The notes below the pieces were generated by a model. It saw only the letters and a list, made by a program, of their open reading frames with translations. It was not told where the DNA came from and did not search any database. From Pseudarthrobacter sp. GA104 (GTDB lineage: Bacteria; Actinomycetota; Actinomycetes; Actinomycetales; Micrococcaceae), in NCBI RefSeq assembly GCF_009741265.1, contig NZ_WOWL01000001.1, forward strand, positions 620,001 to 684,000: a stretch of DNA of 64,000 bases, written 5' to 3'. Positions 45,040 to 54,196 of this stretch are shown one piece after another (the stretch's first letter is position 1; each line of letters starts with the position of its first letter). Position numbers and translations under genes: made by a program.

Positions 45040-45849
45040 CTATGCTCCTGCCTGCTGGTTGGTGCCGGTTCCGGTTCCGGGCGCTCCAGTGCCTGGCCGG
45101 GGAAGGGCAACGGTCCGTTTTTCGATGCGCTTCTCCGCGTTGGCGGCCAGCACCACCCGCTGGACGAAGATTCCCGGAGTGTGGATGTGTTCCGGGTCCA
45201 GTTCCCCGGGCTCCACCAGTTCCTCCACCTCGGCGATGGTGATCCTGCCGGCCATGGCACAGAGCGGGTTGAAGTTCATTGCGGTGGCATGGAACACCAG
45301 GTTTCCGTGGCGGTCGCCCTTCCAGGCGTGGACCAGCCCGAAGTCCGGCGTCAACGACTCCTCAAGGACGTAGTCCACTCCACCGAAGGACCGCACCTCC
45401 TTCGGCGCGGAAGCAACCGCGATCCCGCCGTGGGCGTCGTACTTCTGCGGCAGGCCGCCGTCGGACACCTGCGTGCCGACTCCCGCCTTCGTGTAGAACG
45501 CCGGGATGCCGGCGCCGCCGGCGCGGAGCTTCTCGGCCAGGGTGCCCTGCGGGGTGAGCACCACCTCCAGTTCGCCGGCCAGGTACTGGCGGGCAAACTC
45601 CTTGTTTTCGCCCACATAGGAGCTGATGGTGCGGCGGATCCGGCCGTCCCGGAGCAGGATGCCCAGGCCCCAGTCGTCCACGCCGCAGTTGTTGCTGACG
45701 GTTTCGAGGTCCGCCGTTCCTGCCCGGTGCAGCGCATCGATGAGGGTCACCGGGATACCGCAGAGGCCGAATCCACCCACGGCCAGGGACGCTCCGTCCG
45801 GTATGTCCGCGACGGCTTCTTCAGCGCTGGCAACAACCTTGTCAATCAT
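45040..45849 (-). CDS. scoA: 3-oxoacid CoA-transferase, subunit A
   Basis: A 269-residue alpha chain: [21 protein letters not shown] (CoA-transferase signature 1) near residue 20-40, [15 protein letters not shown] and [13 protein letters not shown] later. Works with subunit B immediately downstream. The C-terminus is a Gly/Thr-rich tail. It begins 20 bases after the acyl-CoA dehydrogenase stop in the same operon. Confidence 0.93.
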   Translation of the reverse strand: MIDKVVASAEEAVADIPDGASLAVGGFGLCGIPVTLIDALHRAGTADLETVSNNCGVDDWGLGILLRDGRIRRTISSYVGENKEFARQYLAGELEVVLTPQGTLAEKLRAGGAGIPAFYTKAGVGTQVSDGGLPQKYDAHGGIAVASAPKEVRSFGGVDYVLEESLTPDFGLVHAWKGDRHGNLVFHATAMNFNPLCAMAGRITIAEVEELVEPGELDPEHIHTPGIFVQRVVLAANAEKRIEKRTVALPRPGTGAPGTGTGTNQQAGA

Positions 45850-45869
45850 CAGTGATCCTCTCAGGCCGG

Positions 45870-47045
45870 CTACAGTCCCAGTTCGCGGGCGATCAGCATC
45901 AGCTGGACCTCCGTGGTGCCCTCCCCCACTTCAAGGATCTTGGAGTCGCGGTAGTGCCTTGCCACGGTGAACTCGTTGATGAAGCCATAGCCGCCGAATA
46001 CCTGGGTGGCATCCCGCGCGTTGTCCATGGCTGCCTCGCCTGCGACCATCTTAGCGATGGCGGCCTGGGTCTTGAACGGCTTGCCGGCAAGCATGCGGAA
46101 CGCCGCGTCGTAGTAGGCAAGGCGGGCGGTGTGGGCGCGGGCCTCCATGCGCGCGATCTTGAACGAAATGGCCTGGTACTTGCCGATGTTTTGCCCGAAG
46201 GCGCTCCGCTCCCGGGCGTACTTGACCGACAAGTCCACGCAGCCCTGGGCTGCGCCGGTGGCGAGTGCCGCGATGGCTATGCGGCCCTCATCCAGGATGG
46301 AGAGGAAATTGGCGTAGCCGCGCCCTTCCACTCCCAGCAGGTTGGCCTCCGGGACCCGGACATCCTTCAGGGTCAGCGGATGGGTGTCCGAGGCGTTCCA
46401 GCCCACTTTGTTGTAGGGCTTCTCCGCCTTGAAGCCAGGGGTATCGGTGGGCACCAGGATGGTGGAAATTTCCTTCTGCACTGAGCCGTCTCCCCGTTCC
46501 TTCCGGCCGGTGACGGCGGTGACGGTGACCAGGCGCGTGATGTCCGTTCCGGAGTTGGTGATGAACTCCTTGTTGCCGTTGATCACCCACTCTGTCCTGC
46601 CGCCGTCAGCCTCGCGCCGGGCGTGGGTCTTGGTGCCGCCCGCGTCCGATCCTGCCTCCGGCTCAGTCAGGCCGAAACCCGCCAGCGCCTGGCCGGATGC
46701 CAGCATGGGCAGCCACTCCTGCTTCTGCGCGTCCGTCCCGAAACGGTAGATGGGCATGGCGCCCAGCGACACCCCTGCTTCGAGGGTGATTGCCACGGAC
46801 TGGTCCACCCGGCCCAACTGTTCCAGGGCCAGGGCAAGGGCGAAGTAGTCGCCGCCCATTCCGCCGAACTCCTCGGGGAAAGGCAGGCCGAACAGCCCCA
46901 TCTCGCCCATCTGCTTCACCACTTCGTAGGGGAAGCTGTGCTCCTCGTCGTGCTTCGCGGAAACGGGTGCCACCACGGTGTCCGCGAAGTCCCGGACGGT
47001 GTCGCTGAGGTCCTGGTATTCCTCGCTGAGTTCAAAACCTGCCAT
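45870..47045 (-). CDS. Acyl-CoA dehydrogenase (probable isovaleryl-CoA dehydrogenase)
   Basis: A 391-residue FAD enzyme with ALAGFGLTEPEAGSDAGG (FAD-binding signature 1) and MVAGEAAMDNARDATQVFGGYGFINEF (signature 2 with QxFGGxGF). FAD and CoA sites look intact. In this context isovaleryl-CoA or a short branched acyl-CoA is the likely substrate, oxidised to the 2-enoyl-CoA for the carboxylase encoded next door. Electrons would pass to ETF. Start ATG 47045, two bases from the carboxylase alpha stop. Confidence 0.92.
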   Translation of the reverse strand: MAGFELSEEYQDLSDTVRDFADTVVAPVSAKHDEEHSFPYEVVKQMGEMGLFGLPFPEEFGGMGGDYFALALALEQLGRVDQSVAITLEAGVSLGAMPIYRFGTDAQKQEWLPMLASGQALAGFGLTEPEAGSDAGGTKTHARREADGGRTEWVINGNKEFITNSGTDITRLVTVTAVTGRKERGDGSVQKEISTILVPTDTPGFKAEKPYNKVGWNASDTHPLTLKDVRVPEANLLGVEGRGYANFLSILDEGRIAIAALATGAAQGCVDLSVKYARERSAFGQNIGKYQAISFKIARMEARAHTARLAYYDAAFRMLAGKPFKTQAAIAKMVAGEAAMDNARDATQVFGGYGFINEFTVARHYRDSKILEVGEGTTEVQLMLIARELGL

Positions 47046-47047
47046 GT

Positions 47048-49228
47048 CTAGGCTCCTTCGCCATTAAGTAAGGCTGCATCTGTGGCTGTATCTGTGTCTG
47101 TATCTGCGGTGCGGGGGTGGACGGTCGCCAGGACCTGGTCCGCCTTCACCAGGTCCCCGGGCCGGACGCTGAGGTGCACAGTCCCGTCGAGCGGAGCCAG
47201 CAGCTGGTGCTCCATCTTCATCGCCTCCACCGAAACCAGCACCTGCCCGGCCGTGACGTCCGCACCGTCGGTGACCGGAACGGACACCACGGTTCCCGGC
47301 ATGGGTGAGCGCACCGCAGGGTCGGCAGCACCCTCCTCCCGCTGAATCGCTGCAAGTACCCGCTCCAGCCGCGACTCACGCGTCAGGACTTCCAGCCGGC
47401 AGGACCAGCCCTCGCTGCCAAGGAAGAGCGCTGAAGGTCCCGGCACGACGGCGTACGTGGTGGTGCGCCCGTTGAACGTCAGCGCAACGCGTCGGCGGGA
47501 AATCATTTCCAGCCGTGCCGGACGGTGCGGCCCGCCGTCCACGGCCACCAGTGCAGTGCCTTCGGGGACAGCCCAGTCCCCGACCGGGCCGGCCGCGTTC
47601 CTGCCGCTGATACGCACGGTGGCCACGCCGCCGTCGGACGTTCCCAGGCTGACGCGGCGCGGCGCCGGTGTGCCAAGGCGCCATCCGTTGCGGGCCTGCC
47701 AGGGGCCCGGCGGCAGGGGGGTGCTGTCCTGTTCCTCCGCCTGGATGGTGAAGAGCGCCGCCGCCACCAGTTCGGCCTCGCCAACGCGGCGGAAGGCGAG
47801 GTGCGGCAGTTTGCGTTCAATCAGCCCCGTGTCCAGGTGTCCCGCGCGGACATCGGCATCGTTGATCAGCAGCCTCAGGTATTCGACGTTGGTGTCCAGC
47901 CCAAGCGCCGTATAGCCCGCGAGCGCCGCGTCCAGGGTGTCCAGGGCAGCTGTACGGTCCTCCCCCCACGCGATCACCTTGGAGATCATGGGGTCGTAGC
48001 TGGACGAGACCTCCAGTCCTTCCGCCAGGGACGAATCCACCCGCACCCTGCCGGCAGCCTGCCCGGGCAGTTCATCCAGGAGGAGCACGGTCCCGGTGGA
48101 GGGCAGGAAGTTTTTCTCGGGAACCTCCGCGTAGACGCGTGCTTCCACCGCGTGCCCGTTAAGTTCGACGTCGGCCTGCCGGATGGTGAGTGCCCTGCCG
48201 GCGGCGATCCGCACCTGCCATTCGACGAGGTCGATGCCGGTGACCATTTCGGTGACGGGATGCTCCACCTGCAGCCTGGTGTTCATCTCCATGAAGTAGA
48301 ACTGGTCCGGCGCGTCGTCCGAGACGAGGAATTCGACGGTCCCGGCACCGCTGTAGTTAACGCTGCGGGCTGCATTGCAGGCTGCCTCGCCGATGCGGGC
48401 GCGAAGGGCGGCGCCGTCCGGGTGCGCTTCGAGCAAGGGCGACGGCGCCTCTTCGATGACCTTTTGGTGGCGCCGCTGCAGCGAGCATTCGCGCTCGCCC
48501 AGGTGGATGACGTTGCCGTGGTTGTCCGCGAGCACCTGCACCTCGATGTGCCGCGGGGTGGATACCAGCCGTTCCAGGAAAAGGGTGTCGTCGCCGAAGG
48601 CGCCGGCAGCCACCCGCCGGGCGGTGGCCAGCGTCGCGGGGAGGTCTGCCGGGCGTTCCACCACGTGCATGCCCTTGCCGCCCCCGCCTGCGGAAGGCTT
48701 GATCAGCAGCGGAAACCCGACGCCGCCGGCCGCCTGCACCAGCTGCTCATCCGTCATGCCGGGCTCCGCTACTCCGGGAACCACGGGGACGCCGTAACCG
48801 GCCACGTGGTTCTTGGAGCGGATCTTGTCCCCCATCATTCTCAGCGCATCAATGCCGGGGCCGATGAAGGTGATGCCGGCCCGGTCCAGGGCGCGGGCGA
48901 AGTCGGCGTTCTCACTCAGGAAGCCGTAGCCCGGATGCACGGCTTCCGCCCCGGCCTTGCGGCACGCATCGATGATGGCATCGATCTTCAGGTAGCTCTC
49001 CGTGGCCGCGGCGGGGCCGATCCGAACGGCCGTGTCAGCCTCGCGTACATGGCGCGCGCCGGCGTCGGCATCGCTGTAAACGGCAACTGACCGGATGCCC
49101 ATGGCCCGGAGGGTGCGGATCACGCGGCAGGCGATCTCGCCACGGTTGGCCACCAGGACAGTGCTGAACATGGGCCTGCTTGCCGTGGCGGTGCCGGTGA
49201 AGGAAGGGGTGGTCATATGCTGGCTCAC
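47048..49228 (-). CDS. accA1: Biotin-dependent acyl-CoA carboxylase alpha subunit (probable methylcrotonyl-CoA carboxylase)
   Basis: A 726-residue chain: biotin carboxylase domain ([47 protein letters not shown]), a BT-like middle, and a C-terminal biotinyl domain with EAMKMEHQ and biotin Lys671. GTG 49228 overlaps the beta-subunit stop (GTGA); an ATG at 49216 is an alternative. Paired with the MCC-type beta subunit, it should carboxylate 3-methylcrotonyl-CoA. Confidence 0.93.
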   Translation of the reverse strand: MSQHMTTPSFTGTATASRPMFSTVLVANRGEIACRVIRTLRAMGIRSVAVYSDADAGARHVREADTAVRIGPAAATESYLKIDAIIDACRKAGAEAVHPGYGFLSENADFARALDRAGITFIGPGIDALRMMGDKIRSKNHVAGYGVPVVPGVAEPGMTDEQLVQAAGGVGFPLLIKPSAGGGGKGMHVVERPADLPATLATARRVAAGAFGDDTLFLERLVSTPRHIEVQVLADNHGNVIHLGERECSLQRRHQKVIEEAPSPLLEAHPDGAALRARIGEAACNAARSVNYSGAGTVEFLVSDDAPDQFYFMEMNTRLQVEHPVTEMVTGIDLVEWQVRIAAGRALTIRQADVELNGHAVEARVYAEVPEKNFLPSTGTVLLLDELPGQAAGRVRVDSSLAEGLEVSSSYDPMISKVIAWGEDRTAALDTLDAALAGYTALGLDTNVEYLRLLINDADVRAGHLDTGLIERKLPHLAFRRVGEAELVAAALFTIQAEEQDSTPLPPGPWQARNGWRLGTPAPRRVSLGTSDGGVATVRISGRNAAGPVGDWAVPEGTALVAVDGGPHRPARLEMISRRRVALTFNGRTTTYAVVPGPSALFLGSEGWSCRLEVLTRESRLERVLAAIQREEGAADPAVRSPMPGTVVSVPVTDGADVTAGQVLVSVEAMKMEHQLLAPLDGTVHLSVRPGDLVKADQVLATVHPRTADTDTDTATDAALLNGEGA

Positions 49229-50832
49229 ATCCTGAAGAGGCCGAAGGAGGTTTCCGGCAGCGGCGTGCGGGACACGACGTCCAATGCCAGGCCCAGCACG
49301 GTGCGGGTGTCGGCTGGATCAATCACGCCGTCGTCCCAGAGGCGGGCGGTGGAGTAATACGGGCTGCCCTGGTCCTCGTACTGCTGGCGGATGGGCGCCT
49401 TGAAGGCCTCTTCGTCCTCGGCGGACCACTCCTGGCCCGCAGCCTCGTACTGGTCACGCTTTACGGTGGCCAGCACGCTTGAGGCCTGGTTGCCGCCCAT
49501 CACCGAGATCCGGGCTGCCGGCCACATCCACAGGAACCGCGGCGAATAGGCGCGGCCGCACATGGAGTAGTTGCCGGCGCCGAAGGAACCGCCGATGACC
49601 ACCGTCAGTTTGGGCACCCGGGCAGTAGCCACGGCCGTCACCATCTTGGCCCCGTTCTTGGCGATGCCGCCCTGTTCAGAGTCCTTGCCCACCATGAAGC
49701 CGGAGATGTTCTGCAGGAAAACGAGCGGGATGCCGCGCTGGTCGCAGAGCTCGATGAAGTGTGCGCCCTTGAGGGACGACTCGCTGAAGAGCACGCCGTT
49801 GTTGGCCACGATGCCCACCGGGTGCCCGTGCAGCCGGGCGAAGCCGGTCACCAGGGTGGTGCCGTATTCCCTCTTGAATTCATGGAACCGGCTGCCGTCC
49901 ACCAGCCGGGCGATCACCTCGTGGACGTCGTACGGGGCGTTGACGTCCGTCGGCACGGCACCGTACAGCCCGTCAGGGTCTGCTGATGGTTCGACGGCGG
50001 CCTCCACCTCCCAGGCGGGCGGGGCCGGCGGCGGGAGGGTGGACACGATGTCCCGGATGATCTGCAGCGCGTGTTCGTCGTTTTCGGCCAGGTGGTCAGT
50101 CACGCCCGAGATCCTTGAGTGGACCTCGCCGCCGCCAAGCTCCTCCGGAGTGACGATCTCGCCGATCGCGGCCTTCACGAGCGGCGGCCCGCCAAGGAAG
50201 ATGGTGCCCTGGTTCCGGACGATGACCGTTTCATCGCTCATGGCCGGCACGTAGGCGCCGCCGGCGGTGCAGGAGCCCATGACCGAGGCGATCTGGGGAA
50301 CCTTGGCCGCGGACAGCCTCGCCTGGTTGTAGAAGATGCGGCCGAAGTGCTCCTTGTCCGGAAAGACCTCGTCCTGCTTCGGCAGGAACGCTCCGCCGGA
50401 ATCCACCAGGTAGATACAGGGCAGCCGGTTTTCGAGGGCGATCTCCTGGGCCCTCAGGTGCTTCTTGACGGTCAGCGGATAGTACGTTCCGCCCTTGACC
50501 GTTGCGTCGTTCGAAATCACCAGCACGTGGCGGCCGTGGACCAGCCCGATGCCGGCGATGACGCCGGCGCCGGGGGCCTCGTCGTTGTACATTCCGTTGG
50601 CGGCCAGCGGGGCAATCTCAAGGAACGGGCTGCCCTCATCCAGCAGCTGGTCGATCCGCTCGCGCGGCAGCAGCTTCCCCCGGGCCACGTGGCGCTGCCG
50701 GGACTTCTCCGGCCCGCCCAGCGCAGCGTCCGCCAGCCTTTTCCGCAGGTCCTCCGCCAGCTCCAGCTGTGCTTCGCGGTTTGCCGCGAAGGCCCCGCCG
50801 GAAGGATCGAGCCGGGTGGCAAGGGTCTCCAT
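49225..50832 (-). CDS. accD1: Acyl-CoA carboxylase beta subunit (probable methylcrotonyl-CoA carboxylase)
   Basis: A 535-residue carboxyltransferase. Typical MCC-beta features: [75 protein letters not shown] and [20 protein letters not shown]. Homologues in mycobacteria (AccD1) use methylcrotonyl-CoA. First gene of the seven-gene minus-strand operon; the tetR gene is divergent and two inverted repeats lie in the gap. Confidence 0.94.
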   Translation of the reverse strand: METLATRLDPSGGAFAANREAQLELAEDLRKRLADAALGGPEKSRQRHVARGKLLPRERIDQLLDEGSPFLEIAPLAANGMYNDEAPGAGVIAGIGLVHGRHVLVISNDATVKGGTYYPLTVKKHLRAQEIALENRLPCIYLVDSGGAFLPKQDEVFPDKEHFGRIFYNQARLSAAKVPQIASVMGSCTAGGAYVPAMSDETVIVRNQGTIFLGGPPLVKAAIGEIVTPEELGGGEVHSRISGVTDHLAENDEHALQIIRDIVSTLPPPAPPAWEVEAAVEPSADPDGLYGAVPTDVNAPYDVHEVIARLVDGSRFHEFKREYGTTLVTGFARLHGHPVGIVANNGVLFSESSLKGAHFIELCDQRGIPLVFLQNISGFMVGKDSEQGGIAKNGAKMVTAVATARVPKLTVVIGGSFGAGNYSMCGRAYSPRFLWMWPAARISVMGGNQASSVLATVKRDQYEAAGQEWSAEDEEAFKAPIRQQYEDQGSPYYSTARLWDDGVIDPADTRTVLGLALDVVSRTPLPETSFGLFRM

Positions 50833-50879
50833 TGACGCATCCTGTTCATCTTTGGACCGGCCGGCGAAAAGCCAACTCG

Positions 50880-50921
50880 GTTAGTACTGAGTAACTGAAA
50901 TTCAGGTTAGTCTCGATTAAC
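50880..50921. promoter_or_regulatory. Two GTTA-N8-TAAC boxes between tetR and accD1
   Basis: Box 1 is GTTAGTACTGAGTAAC (50880-50895), box 2 GTTAGTCTCGATTAAC (50906-50921). Both have the form GTTAGT-N6-TAAC and lie 26 bp apart, with CTGAA-A-TTCAG (50895-50905) centred exactly between them. They are the best candidate operators for the TetR protein that controls both directions. Confidence 0.75.
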
Positions 50922-50977
50922 TGTGATGTCCAACACAGGGACTGCCTTGCTAGACTCTCCGGGTCCGAGGAGGAATC

Positions 50978-51727
50978 GTGCGAAGCACCGACGCGGCGCC
51001 GGCCGGCGAGCGCAGCAGTACAACCCAGCACGGCAATACTGCGCTGCCCGGCGACACCCAGCAGCGCAGCGCCACCGCCCAGCGCGGCAGTACAACGCAG
51101 CGGAGCAGTACAACGCAGCGGAGCAGGGCGAAGGAGAACCGCCGCCAGGCGCTGCTGTCCGCTGCCGCGTCACTCTTTGCCCTGCACGGCTTCAACCGGG
51201 TGTCCCTGGAGGACCTCGGTGCTGCCGCCGGCGTCAGTGGCCCGGCCGTGTACCGCCACTTTCCGGGCAAGCAGGCGGTGCTGGCCGACCTGCTGGTCAC
51301 TGTCAGCCAGGAACTGCTCGACGGCGGGCGCCGGGTGGTGGCGGACAATGCCGATCCCCTGGCCGCCCTGCGGGGACTGGTGGAGTTCCAGGTGAATTTT
51401 GCCCTCGGCAAGCCGGACGTCATCCGCGTCCAGGACAGGGACTTCAGCAGCCTGTCCGAACAGGACCAGGAGGCGGTGCGGATCCTCCAGCGCAGCTACG
51501 TGGAGGTCTGGGTGGACGTCCTCGCCAGGCTCCATCCCGCGACGGAGGGTTCAGAGCTCCGGATGAGGGCCCATGCCACGTTTGGCCTGATCAACTCCAC
51601 CCCGCACTCGGTCCGCAGCCACGGCCGGAAGGTGGCCGCCGGAACCGCCCGCCCGCTGCTCGAGAGCATGGCGCTGGCTGCGCTGCTGGTGGACGCCACG
51701 TTCCACGAACGGCCCCGGACCGCATAA
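50978..51727 (+). CDS. TetR family regulator with low-complexity N-terminal extension
   Basis: A 249-residue protein. Residues 1-50 are a Ser/Thr/Gln/Arg-rich stretch (STTQRSSTTQRS) encoded by DNA repeats; the TetR HTH follows (RRQALLSAAASLFALHGFNRVSLEDLGAAAGVSGPAVYRHF-type, about 52-95) and then a TetR_C ligand domain. GTG 50978 has GAGGAGG 4 bases upstream, so the extension is very probably translated. Its place beside accD1 matches the mycobacterial TetR that controls the leucine operon. Confidence 0.9.
   Translation: MRSTDAAPAGERSSTTQHGNTALPGDTQQRSATAQRGSTTQRSSTTQRSRAKENRRQALLSAAASLFALHGFNRVSLEDLGAAAGVSGPAVYRHFPGKQAVLADLLVTVSQELLDGGRRVVADNADPLAALRGLVEFQVNFALGKPDVIRVQDRDFSSLSEQDQEAVRILQRSYVEVWVDVLARLHPATEGSELRMRAHATFGLINSTPHSVRSHGRKVAAGTARPLLESMALAALLVDATFHERPRTA
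51087..51122 (+). repeat. Two 18 bp tandem repeats inside tetR
   Basis: GCAGTACAACGCAGCGGA occurs at 51087-51104 and 51105-51122, with a diverged copy beginning GCAGTACAACCCAGC at 51015. In frame it encodes the SSTTQR-type repeats of the regulator's N-terminus. Confidence 0.85.
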
Positions 51728-51773
51728 GCGGTGCCGGGCAGCAACGCTCAAGCGGGCCAGGGCCGTCCGTGAC

Positions 51774-53189
51774 CTAGACCATCGTGAGGACCATCCCGGG
51801 GTCGGCCAGGATGGCACCCACATCGGCGAGGAAACGCGAACCCTGCTCACCATCCACCAGCCGGTGGTCGAAGGACAGGCTCAGGGTCATCACCTGCCGC
51901 AGTGCAACTTCCCCGCGATGCTCCCAGGGCATCTTCCGCACGGCTCCGAGTGCCAGGATCGCCGCTTCCCCCGGGTTCAGGATGGGAGTGCCGGCGTCTA
52001 TACCGAAGACGCCGATATTGGTGATGGAGATGGTGCCTCCGGACAGGTCCGCCGGCGAGGTCTTGCCGGCCCGGGCGGTTTCTGCGAGCGCTGTCAGTGC
52101 TTCTGCTAGCCGGGCCAGGGAGAGTGAGTCCGCGTCCTTGATGTTGGGCACCGTGAGGCCCCTCGGCGTGGCGGCCGCTATGCCGAGGTTGACGTAGTTG
52201 AAAGTGACGATCTCCTGGTTTTCCTCATCCCAGTGAGAGTTGAGCGACGGATTCCGCCGGAGCGCAATCAGCAGTGCCTTCGCCGCCAGGGTCAGCGGGG
52301 TCAGCTTGTATCCCGCGAATTCCCTGCCGTCCCGGAGCCTGGCCAACAGCTCCATGGCGGGAGTGACGTCGATGGTCAGGAATTCCGTGGCGTGCGGTGC
52401 AGTGAAAGCACTCTGCACCATGGCGGCGGCCGTGAGCTTCCGGACGCCCTTGATGGGGGTCCGGGATTCCCGTCCACCCGGATACGCCTGCCCTGCGGTC
52501 GGAGTGGCAGCCTCCTGGCCCGTGACAGCGCCTGCACCAACACCGGTGGACGTGCCCTCCACAAAGTGGTGCACGTCCTCGCGGGTAATCAGCCCCTGCG
52601 GACCGGTGCCGGCCACCGATGCCAGGTCCACCCCGAGGTCTTTCGCCAGCTTCCGGACCGGCGGCGTGGACCGGGGGCGCTCGGCCGCAGGTTCGCTTTG
52701 GACATGGCTTGTTTCGACAGGTTTGGGTTCAACAGGTTTGGGTTCAACAGGTTTGGGTTCAACAGGTTTGGTTTGGACACGGGTTGCCACATTCCCTGCC
52801 ACCGGGAAGTTCCGCGGCCGCCGCGCGGGCCGGCCGGTGCTTTCGGGGACGGCGCCGTAGCCCACCAGGTTCGGTTCCCGCTTCGGCGCTTCAGGCGCGG
52901 CCTCCCGCGCTCCGCCCGAAGGTGCCTGCCCGGCGTCGTCCGCCACCTCGAAGGAGACGATAGGCTTGCCCACCTCCACGACGGTGCCCGGCTGTTCGTG
53001 CAGTTCCTTGACGACCCCGGCAAACGGGGACGGGAGCTCCACCACTGCCTTGGCCGTTTCAACTTCCGCAATCACCTGGTTCAGGCTGACGGTATCGCCC
53101 ACTCCCACTTTCCAGCTGAGGATCTCCGATTCGGTGAGTCCCTCGCCCAGGTCCGGCAGCCGGAATTCCTTGATCATGGTGGCGCTCAT
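51774..53189 (-). CDS. bkdC: Branched-chain 2-oxoacid dehydrogenase E2 (dihydrolipoyl acyltransferase)
   Basis: A 471-residue E2: one lipoyl domain (VETAKAVVELP, lipoyl Lys47), a Pro/Lys/Glu linker with four KPVEP units, a peripheral subunit-binding domain (PPVRKLAKDLGVDLASVAGTG), and a catalytic domain with DHRLVDG (His442). ATG 53189 overlaps the E1-beta stop (ATGA); an ATG four codons later fits the AGGA spacing better. Transfers the acyl group from E1 to CoA. The E3 gene is not in the window. Confidence 0.93.
   Translation of the reverse strand: MSATMIKEFRLPDLGEGLTESEILSWKVGVGDTVSLNQVIAEVETAKAVVELPSPFAGVVKELHEQPGTVVEVGKPIVSFEVADDAGQAPSGGAREAAPEAPKREPNLVGYGAVPESTGRPARRPRNFPVAGNVATRVQTKPVEPKPVEPKPVEPKPVETSHVQSEPAAERPRSTPPVRKLAKDLGVDLASVAGTGPQGLITREDVHHFVEGTSTGVGAGAVTGQEAATPTAGQAYPGGRESRTPIKGVRKLTAAAMVQSAFTAPHATEFLTIDVTPAMELLARLRDGREFAGYKLTPLTLAAKALLIALRRNPSLNSHWDEENQEIVTFNYVNLGIAAATPRGLTVPNIKDADSLSLARLAEALTALAETARAGKTSPADLSGGTISITNIGVFGIDAGTPILNPGEAAILALGAVRKMPWEHRGEVALRQVMTLSLSFDHRLVDGEQGSRFLADVGAILADPGMVLTMV
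52719..52778 (-). repeat. Four 15 bp repeats encoding the E2 linker
   Basis: Unit AGGTTTGGGTTCAAC (plus strand) occurs three times exactly from 52719 to 52763, with a fourth diverged copy to 52778. It encodes KPVEP repeats in the hinge between lipoyl and subunit-binding domains and is lower in GC than its surroundings. Confidence 0.88.
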
Positions 53190-54196
53190 CCTTCCAGCCC
53201 GCTGAGGGAGTTCGGCCGGCCAAGGGCACGGTCCACGCCGTCGAGGATTCGGTCCAGGCCTGGCAAATGGTGCATTTCAAGTTTGGAGTAGGGGTAGGGG
53301 ATGTCGAACCCGGTGACGCGGACCGGCGGGGCTTCCAGGTAGTAGAAGCACCGCTCGGTAATGCTCGCTGCCACTTCTGCGCCCAGGCCGCCCGACTGCC
53401 CGGCCTCGTGGGTAATGACCAGGTGCCCGGTCCGGCGCACGGAGGCAACAACCGTGTCATAGTCCACCGGCGCCAGCGAGCGAAGGTCGATGACCTCGAT
53501 TGAGATCCCTTCGTCGGCGGCCGCGGAAGCTGCATCGAGGGCGGTCTTGACCAGCGGGCCGTAGGCCACCAGCGTGACGTCGGTGCCAGTGGCCAGGACG
53601 CTTGCCCGGCCCATGGGCTCCGCGGCGGCAGGGTCCAGGGCCTCGTCAACCTCGCCTTTGTCGTGGTAGCGGCGCTTGGGTTCAAAGTAGAGCACGGGGT
53701 CGTCGCAGGAGATCGCCTGCTGGATCACGGTGTAGGCGTCCTGGGGATTGGCAACGGTCACCACGCGGAGGCCTGACGTGTGGGTGAAGTAGGCCTCCGG
53801 AGATTCGGAGTGGTGCTCGGGTGAGCCGATGCCCCCGCCGAACGGAATCCTGATGGTGATGGGCATCTTCACGGCCCCGCGGGTGCGGTAGTGGATCTTG
53901 GCAACCTGGCTGACGATCTGGTCGAATGCGGGGTAGACGAAACCGTCGAACTGGATTTCCACCACCGGGCGGTAGCCGCGGTAGGCCAGTCCGACGGCGG
54001 TGCCCACAATGGCCGATTCAGCCAGTGGCGTGTCAACCACCCGGTGCGTCCCGAAGTCCTTCTGCAGCCCGTCGGTAACCCGGAACACGCCGCCGAGGGT
54101 GCCGATGTCCTCGCCCAGGAGAACCACTTTGGGGTCGTTTTCGAGGGACTTCCGCAGGCCGGCATTGATGGCACGGGCAAAGGTCATCTGGGTCAT
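53186..54196 (-). CDS. bkdB: Branched-chain 2-oxoacid dehydrogenase E1, beta subunit
   Basis: A 336-residue beta chain: FARAINAGLRKSLENDPKVVLLGEDIGTLGGVFRVT-type start, PLAESAIVGTAVGLAYRGYRPVVEIQF, and the C-terminal transketolase-like VIDLRSLAPVDYDTV. It completes the ThDP site with the alpha chain. ATG 54196 overlaps the alpha stop by one base. The sequence suits branched-chain rather than pyruvate complexes, as the operon context also suggests. Confidence 0.93.
   Translation of the reverse strand: MTQMTFARAINAGLRKSLENDPKVVLLGEDIGTLGGVFRVTDGLQKDFGTHRVVDTPLAESAIVGTAVGLAYRGYRPVVEIQFDGFVYPAFDQIVSQVAKIHYRTRGAVKMPITIRIPFGGGIGSPEHHSESPEAYFTHTSGLRVVTVANPQDAYTVIQQAISCDDPVLYFEPKRRYHDKGEVDEALDPAAAEPMGRASVLATGTDVTLVAYGPLVKTALDAASAAADEGISIEVIDLRSLAPVDYDTVVASVRRTGHLVITHEAGQSGGLGAEVAASITERCFYYLEAPPVRVTGFDIPYPYSKLEMHHLPGLDRILDGVDRALGRPNSLSGLEG

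Noticed and set aside
47525..49090. 521-residue plus-strand frame opposite the carboxylase alpha gene
   Set aside because: Antisense to a clear biotin carboxylase; composition of a shadow frame.
52719..52778. CRISPR-like short repeats
   Set aside because: The 15 bp units are contiguous without spacers and lie in frame inside bkdC; likewise the 18 bp units in tetR and the 10 bp units at 15491. No repeat-spacer array exists in the window.
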